From positions 1 through 33,209 of IMG/VR virus record IMGVR_UViG_3300009788_000228: a DNA stretch of 33,209 nt; one strand, given 5' to 3'. The position numbers were made by a program, and so were the translations under genes. A model generated the notes under the pieces. That model did no database searches and was not told the DNA's origin. It saw nothing but the letters and a program-made list of their open reading frames with translations. Below, piece after piece: positions 1 through 5,914 of the stretch. Numbering within the stretch: the stretch's first letter is position 1; the number at the start of each line of letters is the position of its first letter. Source of the DNA: a virus.

Positions 1-126
1 CTCGATGACACGCCTATCCAGCACATGTATACGGTGAAATGCACTATTTGTGGGCGCACACCAATCAGGGGAGTTACCTACGCTAAGCTATTAAGTCTAT
101 TGGAGGAGGAAAAGCAGTGGAGATAA
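1..126 (+). CDS. C-terminal end of a small zinc-ribbon-like protein (partial)
   Basis: The reading frame is open from base 1 and stops with TAA at 124-126, leaving the last 41 residues of a protein that begins outside the window. It holds one CxxC pair (CTIC, residues 14-17 of the fragment) followed by a basic, helical tail ending LLEEEKQWR. One CxxC pair suggests half of a zinc-binding site whose other half lies upstream. It overlaps the next gene by 10 bases, so the two are probably translationally coupled. The family cannot be told from this fragment. Confidence 0.5.
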   Translation, partial: LDDTPIQHMYTVKCTICGRTPIRGVTYAKLLSLLEEEKQWR

Positions 127-665
127 AGGATATTTCAATCGGTCTAATCAATCCAGCGGAGTACAACCCGCGCAAAGACCTACAGCCTGGTGACCCAGAC
201 TACGACAAGTTGGTGAAGTCACTGGAAGAGTTCGACTTGGTTGAGCCTCTAATCTGGAACGAGAAGACCGGCAACCTTGTGGGCGGTCACCAACGCCTCA
301 AGATATTGCAGGCTCGGGGCGACGAGGTAGTGACCGTTAGTATCGTTAGCCTGACAGTGGAGAAGGAGAAGGCACTCAACCTCGCTCTAAACAAGATAGG
401 GGGCGGCTGGGATATCCCGAAACTCACAGACTTGCTTACAGAGCTTGAGGTGAAGCTGCCGGATGTAGAGGTGACGGGCTTTGACACGAAGGAGATACAA
501 AAGCTCACTGCCCAGTTCAACCAGAGCATGTTGCCTGGTGGTGGGGCCGAACCCTCACCGGACGACTCGGTGATTCTTACATTTGCGGTCGCTGACTTTG
601 ACGCTGTACGGGAAGACCTCTTTGAATTGCTCGAAAAGTATGAAATAGAGGCGGATATCGGCTAA
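117..665 (+). CDS. ParB-like N-terminal domain protein
   Basis: A 182-residue protein starting at GTG 117 behind a strong GGAGGAGGA site. The N-terminal half matches the ParB/sulfiredoxin-like domain: IxxIxPAEYNPR (residues 7-19), a helix 'LVKSLEEFDLVEPLIWN' and the GGHQR box (56-60), which corresponds to the nucleotide-binding GxHRR motif. The rest is helical, with an acidic C-terminus. In phages such domains often stand next to terminase genes or are fused to DNA methyltransferases; here the next gene is a Mom-like DNA-modification enzyme, starting one base into this stop codon (TAATG). A role in DNA modification or its regulation is inference. There is no ParB-type helix-turn-helix, so plasmid-style partition is unlikely. 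Confidence 0.8.
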   Translation: MEIKDISIGLINPAEYNPRKDLQPGDPDYDKLVKSLEEFDLVEPLIWNEKTGNLVGGHQRLKILQARGDEVVTVSIVSLTVEKEKALNLALNKIGGGWDIPKLTDLLTELEVKLPDVEVTGFDTKEIQKLTAQFNQSMLPGGGAEPSPDDSVILTFAVADFDAVREDLFELLEKYEIEADIG

Positions 666-1447
666 TGGGACAGACTTTTAGGGAGAAAGCGTCAAATAAG
701 GCGTATCAGCGCCAAATACGGGAGCAAATCGCCGCAGACCCGTCGAAAGCGGACGTTGCCCCCCGTCCAAGCGGTGAACCTCACCTTAAATCAGCGAAAG
801 TGAGGCAGACCACCCGTAAAGTGGCCCAGAAAATCATTTTGCACTACGAATGGCTTGGTACACTACCTATTTGCCGTACATACTACGGTATATTCTTCGA
901 TAAGTACTACTGCGGTGGTGTTTGCTGCTTTGGTAGCCCGGCTGGGAACCGGGTAGCGGAGCAATTGGGGGTTGACCAGCGAGAGATGGCCTACCTTGCC
1001 CGCGGTGCATGTACCCATTGGACACCGAAGGGCACGGGAAGCAAGCTCATTTCTTACTCATTGAAGATGGAGAAAAAGAAAGGCCGCAAAATAGCGATAG
1101 CCTACTCGGACACCGATGCAGGCGAAATAGGAACCCTATATCAAGCGACCAATTGGATTTGTATAGGGAAGGGCGGGCGTACCACTCAGCTCATACATCC
1201 AAACGGCAAAATTTACGACCAGAAGATTATACACGACACGAAGATTAACAAATGCCCGAACCTATCGTGGAGCCAACTACGGCAAAAGTTCCTTGCAGCC
1301 GGTTGGAAGGAGAACCGAACCAACCTCAAGTGGCGGTACGTTTATGTTCTTGCGACTGGCAAGGAGCGGGAGCGGATTATGACATACGTGAAACCGCTCA
1401 CCGTTGAGTATCCGAAGCGGAAGATTGATAGTAAGGGTGGCAAGTGA
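665..1447 (+). CDS. mom: Mom-like DNA modification protein (GNAT-fold)
   Basis: A 260-residue protein resembling phage Mu Mom, which modifies adenine in phage DNA to a carbamoylmethyl form that resists host restriction. The family pattern is visible: a basic N-terminal segment, 'IILHYEWLGTLP' (residues 57-68, conserved His60-Tyr61), 'YYGIFFDKYYCGGVCCFG' forming paired beta-strands, and 'AYSDTDAGEIGTLYQATNW' (146-164), typical of Mom/GNAT-like proteins. The C-terminus (residues 210-260) is basic and could contact DNA. ATG 665 overlaps the ParB-like stop codon and has no good ribosome site of its own, so it is probably translated by coupling. In Mu, mom is tightly controlled by Com and Dam; no com homologue is visible here. 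Family assignment is fairly firm; the exact chemistry is inferred. Confidence 0.72.
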   Translation: MGQTFREKASNKAYQRQIREQIAADPSKADVAPRPSGEPHLKSAKVRQTTRKVAQKIILHYEWLGTLPICRTYYGIFFDKYYCGGVCCFGSPAGNRVAEQLGVDQREMAYLARGACTHWTPKGTGSKLISYSLKMEKKKGRKIAIAYSDTDAGEIGTLYQATNWICIGKGGRTTQLIHPNGKIYDQKIIHDTKINKCPNLSWSQLRQKFLAAGWKENRTNLKWRYVYVLATGKERERIMTYVKPLTVEYPKRKIDSKGGK

Positions 1448-1453
1448 TATAAT
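1425..1453 (+). promoter_or_regulatory. Promoter before the terminase operon
   Basis: TTGATA (1425-1430), 17 bp spacer, then perfect TATAAT (1448-1453): the strongest sigma70/sigmaA-type match at this end of the window. It lies across the end of the mom-like gene. Transcription would start near 1460, at the first base of a tRNA-like folded leader. Confidence 0.7.
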
Positions 1454-1460
1454 AGTATTC

Positions 1461-1527
1461 GCGTCTAGCTAATAGCAGCAGCTTGGTTTCCAGCTAAGTG
1501 AGGCGGTGCGGTTCCGACCTGGACGCT
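1461..1527 (+). ncRNA. tRNA-like folded leader, possibly a degenerate tRNA-Gly(UCC)
   Basis: The 67-base segment can fold with GCGTCTA (1461-1467) pairing to TGGACGC (1520-1526), seven pairs with one G-U. A 5-bp stem CTTGG/CTAAG (1482-1486 with 1494-1498) closes a seven-base loop TTTCCAG laid out like an anticodon loop (T33, UCC at 34-36, A37). A short GCT/AGC arm sits where the D arm belongs, and GGTTCCGACC resembles a T loop with one extra base. The T arm does not form five clean pairs, so this may be a decayed tRNA or a structured 5' leader. It begins just where the upstream promoter would start transcription. Confidence 0.35.
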
Positions 1528-1577
1528 CTATGAACTTAAAAGCAAGCATAACGTGTCTGTCCAACGCAAGGGCTACT

Positions 1578-2012
1578 GTGGCCTTGTGCATGGTTCCCTA
1601 TAAGCTCACACCGCAAGTACAAGAAGCTATCACTACTCCGCTGGCAGCTGGGTGTACGCGCTCAGCCGCGTTCGGAGCGGCAGGAATCGGACGGCGAACA
1701 TTTTACGACTGGATGAAAGGTGTCCCGAAGTTCAGGAAGGCGGTCGAAGACGCGGAGGCGAACGCTCGACTCGCTATTGAGTCTCGCTTAGCTACTCTGG
1801 CTGTCGAGGGCGACCGATTTGCTATCATGTATTATCTACAGAATCGCTATCCCGAGGACTGGAAAGATACCCGTAACTTCAAGGTTGACCAGAACATTGC
1901 TATAGACGATAAGCGGAAGGCAGAGGCCACCGACGACGAAATTATGAACATGTTGGAAGCAGAGGGTATCGACTGCTCACAGTTCAGGAGCGACGACGAT
2001 GAATCTGAGTGA
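1578..2012 (+). CDS. terS: Terminase small subunit
   Basis: The small packaging subunit binds phage DNA and delivers it to the large motor subunit. With the start proposed here the protein has about 144 residues. Near the N-terminus is a helix-turn-helix of the TerS type ('AGCTRSAAFGAAGIGRRTFYDWMKG' in outline: helix, turn at GIGRRTF, recognition helix), followed by a long helical oligomerisation region (KAVEDAEANARLAIESRL) and an acidic tail. The frame is open from GTG 1506, but that region is a structured leader with no ribosome site. GTG 1578 has AAGGG five bases upstream and is preferred; ATG 1590 is an alternative. It overlaps the large subunit by 14 bases, the usual TerS-TerL arrangement. 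Confidence 0.75.
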   Translation: MALCMVPYKLTPQVQEAITTPLAAGCTRSAAFGAAGIGRRTFYDWMKGVPKFRKAVEDAEANARLAIESRLATLAVEGDRFAIMYYLQNRYPEDWKDTRNFKVDQNIAIDDKRKAEATDDEIMNMLEAEGIDCSQFRSDDDESE

Positions 2013-3513
2013 AAAACAAAAACAGCAAAAGATAACGGAGTATAAGCGGGAACTGTTGAACCGCAGGGCATGTAGACAAACGCCGGTTCAGTATGCAGAG
2101 ACCCGCTTTCCGTATAAGTACTGGCAAATCCAACAAGAGATTATAGAAGCTTGTTTCAATAACCCCTTTGTAACCGTAAAGTCCTGTCACGCGAGCGGTA
2201 AGACATTTCTCGCGGCGACCGTTGTTCTGCTTTTCCTCCAGGGCTACGTTCCCTCCAAAGTTATGACAACGGCAACAACTAATAATCAGATAGAGAATTT
2301 ATTGTGGGCTGAAATCAATACACAGTTCGCTAAAGCGAATCCACCCTACCCTTGGATATGGCGGGTGCTTACTAAAGGGCTTAAAATCGCCCCTGACCAC
2401 TTTGCGCTGGGGTTTGCATCGGATGACGAGATAAACTTTCAGGGATTCCACTCTTTGAACTTTCTCTTGGTTGCCGATGAAGCTGCCGGTATCCCAATGC
2501 CCGTCTTTGATGCGCTCTCCACACTGATGACTGGTGAGCATTCGAGGATGCTACTGATATCCAACCCAGATTCACTTACCGGCTACTTCTTCCACTCACA
2601 TGAAATGGCTCACTTCAAAAAATTCACAATCAGCGCGTTCGATACCCCGAACTTTCTGGAGATGGGTATAACAATGGACGATATACGGACTGGAGACTGG
2701 GAAGGCAAGCTCGAAGGTAAGAAAGTGCCCTTCCCGGCGCTCATTCACCCAGCATGGGTCGGTAGAAAGTACATCGAGTGGGGCGGAGAGAGCAATCCCC
2801 TCTTCATAGCCAAGGTATTTGGTGAGTTCCCGACCGGCGCGGTCGATTCCCTTATCCCCCTTGACAAAATCATACAAGCTCAGAAGAGGAACGGCTCGAC
2901 ACACGGCACAAATCAGTGGGGGCTTGACGTTGCACGGCTGGGACGCGATAGCTCAATTCTGAGATACCGCCGCGGCGAGCGACTAGAGATTACAAAAGAG
3001 TTCCATAAATTTGACTTGGTGAGTTTGACCGAATGGGCTGGAGATATTATACGCAGAGTTGACCCCTCAGCCCCGGTCGCTGTAGATGCGGTTGGTATTG
3101 GAGCGGGAGTTGCCGATATGTTACGGATACAGAAAAAGCTCAACGTCTTCGAGTATACAGGGAACGGAAAGAGTGGGGATGACGACTGTGCCAATCAGCG
3201 GTCGGAGTTCTACTGGCATCTCAGAAAAATTTACGTGAACGACAAGATAGCCGCGAACATTGACGAGGAAACAAAAGAGGAGTTATGCGCTACCAAGTAC
3301 AACATTATCAACGGCAAGGTGAGGGTGCTAAAGAAAGACCAGATAAAGAAAGAGATTGGGCGCTCTCCCGATAAGGCTGACGGCTTAATGCTGGTCTACG
3401 CGCCGATTGACAACATGACCGCAGTTAATGATATAATAGTGCCAGGCGGCTCAAAGAGACAGCCAAAGGAAGTCGCTAATGAACAGATAGACTATTGGTA
3501 TCCAGCTAACTAA
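1999..3513 (+). CDS. terL: Terminase large subunit
   Basis: A 504-residue DNA packaging motor: an ATPase pulls DNA into the prohead and a nuclease cuts concatemers. The Walker A motif is SCHASGKT (residues 62-69), Walker B is FLLVADE (155-161, Asp160-Glu161), and LLISNPDS (185-192) fits the coupling motif. The RNase H-like nuclease half carries GLDVARLGRDSS (Asp310, Asp317), VDAVGIGAG (Asp363) and SPDKADG (Asp458/Asp461), the expected acidic metal ligands. Length is normal for HK97/T4-like terminases and nothing appears missing. It begins inside terS, so the two are coupled. Confidence 0.95.
   Translation: MNLSEKQKQQKITEYKRELLNRRACRQTPVQYAETRFPYKYWQIQQEIIEACFNNPFVTVKSCHASGKTFLAATVVLLFLQGYVPSKVMTTATTNNQIENLLWAEINTQFAKANPPYPWIWRVLTKGLKIAPDHFALGFASDDEINFQGFHSLNFLLVADEAAGIPMPVFDALSTLMTGEHSRMLLISNPDSLTGYFFHSHEMAHFKKFTISAFDTPNFLEMGITMDDIRTGDWEGKLEGKKVPFPALIHPAWVGRKYIEWGGESNPLFIAKVFGEFPTGAVDSLIPLDKIIQAQKRNGSTHGTNQWGLDVARLGRDSSILRYRRGERLEITKEFHKFDLVSLTEWAGDIIRRVDPSAPVAVDAVGIGAGVADMLRIQKKLNVFEYTGNGKSGDDDCANQRSEFYWHLRKIYVNDKIAANIDEETKEELCATKYNIINGKVRVLKKDQIKKEIGRSPDKADGLMLVYAPIDNMTAVNDIIVPGGSKRQPKEVANEQIDYWYPAN
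3407..3437 (+). promoter_or_regulatory. Possible promoter inside the end of terL
   Basis: A perfect TTGACA (3407-3412) and a perfect TATAAT (3432-3437), separated by 19 bp, longer than the optimal 17. The -10 region shares the 12-base string TGATATAATAGT with the promoter at 1448-1453 except for its first flank. It would serve the two small genes and the tRNAs downstream. The wide spacer lowers confidence. Confidence 0.4.
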
Positions 3514-3524
3514 GGAGGTTTACA

Positions 3525-3719
3525 ATGAACTGGTACATAGCATGGCTCAAGTCGGTTTTACCACAAGCGGGCGCTCAACGAATAACAGTAGGCGAGAAGT
3601 GTACAGCCTGTGGAGGCAACAAGCAGGTAAGTCGAATAGCCATTCACAAAATCGAAGGCCCGATGGGAGCGCTCTATCTTTGTGAAGCTTGCATAGAGGG
3701 CATAAAAACAATGGTTTAA
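3525..3719 (+). CDS. Small protein with two CxxC pairs (zinc-ribbon-like)
   Basis: A 64-residue protein behind a strong TAAGGAGG site. It has CTAC (residues 26-29) and CEAC (53-56), a spacing that fits one four-cysteine zinc site, with a short hydrophobic N-terminal helix (MNWYIAWLKSVL). The layout resembles a zinc ribbon with little else attached. No catalytic motif is visible. Small zinc proteins near terminase often act as DNA-binding or assembly accessory factors, but no function can be assigned here. It is followed after 12 bases by the HNH-like gene. Confidence 0.65.
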   Translation: MNWYIAWLKSVLPQAGAQRITVGEKCTACGGNKQVSRIAIHKIEGPMGALYLCEACIEGIKTMV

Positions 3720-3731
3720 GAAAGGGGAGGT

Positions 3732-4031
3732 ATGGGTAAGAAGAAACCTACCCAAGACGTTGTAGGACGGCGAAGAGCTAAGCAAGGGCGAAGACGCTGG
3801 CTCACGAACTACAAGGAAACGCTCAAGTGTAAGATTTGTAATTTCTCGTTTAAGGGACGACCGGAGTGTTGCGACTTTCATCACACGCCGAAACCAGCAT
3901 CACGGCCCCACGCTTTATATGTCGCTACTAGTACGAGCGATAAGGCACTTCATGCAGAGTTAAAGAAGTGCATCCCTGTTTGCGCCAATTGTCACCGTAC
4001 TGTACACAAGAAGAAGAAGAAAAAGAAATGA
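3732..4031 (+). CDS. HNH endonuclease-like protein
   Basis: A 99-residue basic protein with the HNH arrangement: CKIC (Cys33, Cys36), CCDFHH (residues 46-51, His50/His51 as the first catalytic pair) and CANCHRTVH (84-92), where the cysteines complete the structural zinc site and His88/His92 complete the beta-beta-alpha metal site. The terminus is seven consecutive lysines. HNH proteins next to terminase are common in HK97-type phages and can be required for packaging cleavage. A free-standing homing nuclease is the alternative, but its position beside terL favours a packaging role. The stop codon shares two bases with the tRNA-Trp gene. Confidence 0.8.
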   Translation: MGKKKPTQDVVGRRRAKQGRRRWLTNYKETLKCKICNFSFKGRPECCDFHHTPKPASRPHALYVATSTSDKALHAELKKCIPVCANCHRTVHKKKKKKK

Positions 4032-4097
4032 GTCTGTTGGTGGGCCGGGCAGGAGTCTCCAAAATTCCAGCAGAGGGTTCAATCCCTTCCAGGCTCG
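4030..4097 (+). tRNA. tRNA-Trp (anticodon CCA)
   Basis: The acceptor stem GAGTCTG (4030-4036) pairs with CAGGCTC (4090-4096), with one G-U. The anticodon stem GGAGT/ATTCC closes the loop CTCCAAA, giving anticodon CCA with T33 and A37. The T arm is GAGGG-TTCAATC-CCTTC. At 68 bases it is short and the D arm is reduced: only a 4-bp TTGG/CCGG pairing with two G-U pairs is available. It overlaps the HNH stop codon by two bases. Confidence 0.72.
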
Positions 4098-4103
4098 CTA
4101 TAT

Positions 4104-4174
4104 TCTAGGTTCGTCTAATGGTAGGACGCTGGACTTTGAATCCGGTAACGTTGGTTCGACCCCAGCACCTAGAA
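4104..4174 (+). tRNA. tRNA-Gln (anticodon TTG)
   Basis: The full cloverleaf is visible: acceptor TCTAGGT/ACCTAGA, D arm GTCT-AATGGTA-GGAC, anticodon arm CTGGA-CTTTGAA-TCCGG with anticodon TTG, and T arm GTTGG-TTCGACC-CCAGC, with discriminator A. It starts six bases after tRNA-Trp. It decodes CAA. Confidence 0.92.
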
Positions 4175-4178
4175 CAAG

Positions 4179-4234
4179 TGCTTGGTACACGCGCCTATCC
4201 TCCAGGGGAAAGTTGGCGAAGCGGCTACCAAGCA
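4179..4234 (+). repeat. 9-bp inverted repeat and 5' tRNA-half remnant between tRNAs
   Basis: TGCTTGGTA (4179-4187) is perfectly complementary to TACCAAGCA (4226-4234), enclosing 38 bases. The inner part 4205-4233 (GGGGAAA, then TTGG-CGAAGCGGCTA-CCAA, then GC) reads like the acceptor and D arm of a tRNA-Tyr or tRNA-Ser type gene that ends where the anticodon arm should begin. It may be a broken tRNA gene or a processing hairpin. Confidence 0.4.
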
Positions 4235-4238
4235 TTGT

Positions 4239-4313
4239 GCCACATTAGCTCAGACCCGGCAGAGCATCCGCCTTGTAAGCGGAAGGTCGCAGGTTCGATG
4301 CCTGCATGTGGCC
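4239..4313 (+). tRNA. tRNA-Thr (anticodon TGT)
   Basis: A complete cloverleaf: acceptor GCCACAT/ATGTGGC, D arm GCTC/GAGC, anticodon arm TCCGC-CTTGTAA-GCGGA with anticodon TGT, and T arm GCAGG-TTCGATG-CCTGC. The base after the acceptor stem is C, unusual for a threonine discriminator. It decodes ACA. A promoter-like TAGACA begins four bases after it. Confidence 0.93.
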
Positions 4314-4316
4314 CAA

Positions 4317-4346
4317 TAGACAGGCGACAAGTATTTGTGATATACT
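4317..4346 (+). promoter_or_regulatory. Promoter before the portal gene
   Basis: TAGACA (4317-4322), 18 bp, TATACT (4341-4346). The -35 hexamer is the same as those at 7690 and 18475. Transcription would start near 4353, giving a leader of about 30 bases that carries the AAAGGAG ribosome site (4368-4374) of the portal gene. Confidence 0.55.
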
Positions 4347-4382
4347 TACGCTTAGTGATATGACTATAAAGGAGCTGTCCAA

Positions 4383-5828
4383 GTGGGCCTTCTTGACAAA
4401 GTTAATAAGTGGTTCAATCGAAAGAAAGAAACCAAAGCCACCAGGCTGCAAAATCCTGGGGGTTTGTCAATTCCGTTATCAAATACCAGAGATGGGCAAG
4501 CAAAGAGTCTCCGAGTAGACTTTCTCTCTATCACAAAATGGGCCTACCGAGGCAACGAGCTTGTACACTCTTGTATGGATGAAAGAAGCCGGGCACTCAA
4601 GGAGGCTCCTCTTAAAATATTTGACGAAAAAGCGGATGAATGGGATGAAGACAACCCCGTCGAACTTTTGATGCGAAACCCAAACGCATTCCGCGACGAG
4701 GCCGAACTGCTTGAGACTATTGAGCAACACCTAGCACTTACCGGCAACGCTTTTGTTCGCAAAGTTAGAGACACAAGTGGCAGGGTGCGAGAACTCTGGA
4801 CAATGCAACCCCACCTAGTCAAAATCGTTCCAAGCGCTACAACCTTCATCTCCCACTACATATACACGGTTGATTCCGTAGAATACCCACTTCCAGTAGA
4901 GGATGTAGTCCATCTGTTATATATCGACCCAGCGGATGACTACTATGGAATATCTCCACTGGTAGCAGCTGCCAAGCGCATTGATGCAGACAGCGAACTT
5001 GGGACGTTTACCAAGCAGCTGCTCTTGAACATGGCAGTCACTAGTGGTTGTTTTGTTACCGACAAGAAGCTCAACCCAGAAGAGCGAGCGATTATGGAAG
5101 ACAAAATGGCGAGTCGTTATGTCGGCGCGATACGCGCTGGTCTCCCGATGGTTCTTTCGCACGGCATGAAGTGGGAACAGACCTCTATGACGATGAAAGA
5201 TTTAGAGGTTGGTAACTTGGCCGCTATTGTAGAGAGTCGTATTTGCTTGGCTCTCCACGTACCAGCCATTGTCGTTGGGGCCAAGGTCGGCCTCGACCGC
5301 TCGACGTTTACCAATGTCAGAGAAGCACGGGAATACATGTATGAAAACACAATCGCCCCCGAGTGGCAAATGATAGCAGACAAACTCGGCGGTGCGTTGC
5401 TTCTAGACTTCGGATATACCAAAGGGAACTTGAGAGCTAGGTTCGATACTTCACAGATTAAAGCTCTCCAAGAGTCCGAGCAAGCACTTTGGGACAGGAT
5501 ACGCCAAGCGGATTCTCTCTCACTTATCGAGAAGCGGCTCAAGCTGGGTTATAAGAAAGAATCGAACGGTGCTGTCTTTATAGATGCCAACAAAGTGGCA
5601 GCTAACCTTGAGACCGGCGAGATGCAACCACGGGTACAAGAAATAGAGGCGGGTGTCAAGAAATCACAGAACCTAGAAGATGGCGGAAAGACAGCCGAAG
5701 CTGACACTGGCCCTAAGAAAGCGGCCCCCAAACCAGAACAGGAAGCGAAAACTAGCATAGACGGCGACTATATTGATGACGATGATTCCGATGCCTCGCG
5801 GAGCCTAAGTAAAAAAAAACTGAAATAA
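4383..5828 (+). CDS. Portal protein (HK97 family)
   Basis: A 481-residue protein forming the ring at the capsid vertex through which DNA enters and leaves and to which the connector and tail attach. HK97-type features include LVHSCMDERSRALKEAPLKI (residues 60-79), HLALTGNAFV (116-125), DVVHLLYIDP (174-183) followed by YGISPL (188-193), and a long C-terminal helix. The last 70 residues are charged and low in complexity. It starts at GTG 4383 with AAAGGAG eight bases upstream. The end is unusual: a run of nine A at 5811-5819 lies three codons before the stop, and the following gene is open in the -1 frame straight through this point, so part of the ribosomes may make a portal-MuF fusion. Confidence 0.93.
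   Translation: MGLLDKVNKWFNRKKETKATRLQNPGGLSIPLSNTRDGQAKSLRVDFLSITKWAYRGNELVHSCMDERSRALKEAPLKIFDEKADEWDEDNPVELLMRNPNAFRDEAELLETIEQHLALTGNAFVRKVRDTSGRVRELWTMQPHLVKIVPSATTFISHYIYTVDSVEYPLPVEDVVHLLYIDPADDYYGISPLVAAAKRIDADSELGTFTKQLLLNMAVTSGCFVTDKKLNPEERAIMEDKMASRYVGAIRAGLPMVLSHGMKWEQTSMTMKDLEVGNLAAIVESRICLALHVPAIVVGAKVGLDRSTFTNVREAREYMYENTIAPEWQMIADKLGGALLLDFGYTKGNLRARFDTSQIKALQESEQALWDRIRQADSLSLIEKRLKLGYKKESNGAVFIDANKVAANLETGEMQPRVQEIEAGVKKSQNLEDGGKTAEADTGPKKAAPKPEQEAKTSIDGDYIDDDDSDASRSLSKKKLK
5800..5820 (+). promoter_or_regulatory. Candidate -1 frameshift site linking portal to MuF
   Basis: The run A9 then C (5811-5820) contains A AAA AAA in the portal reading phase at 5813-5819, a slippery heptamer of the dnaX kind. 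GGAG (5800-5803) lies nine bases upstream of it, a spacing at which Shine-Dalgarno-like sites stimulate -1 slippage. After slippage the ribosome reads 32 sense codons (5819-5914) and continues into the MuF gene. Transcriptional slippage on A9, or a one-base assembly error in the homopolymer, would give the same fusion. Confidence 0.5.
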
Positions 5829-5914
5829 AGGCACTGGACTCTATCCCCACTATCGAGCAAAGAAAACTCCTGCTTGAGAAACTAGTCAATAATGAAGAGA
5901 CCCACGTTAAGGTT

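Noticed and set aside
1506-1577. TerS start at GTG 1506 or ATG 1530
   Set aside because: These starts fall in the tRNA-like leader with no ribosome site, and the added residues do not look like TerS. GTG 1578 fits better.
4118-4518. Two small plus-strand open frames through the tRNA cluster and portal start
   Set aside because: They cover tRNA genes and the first part of the portal gene in another frame. Translation shows no domain.
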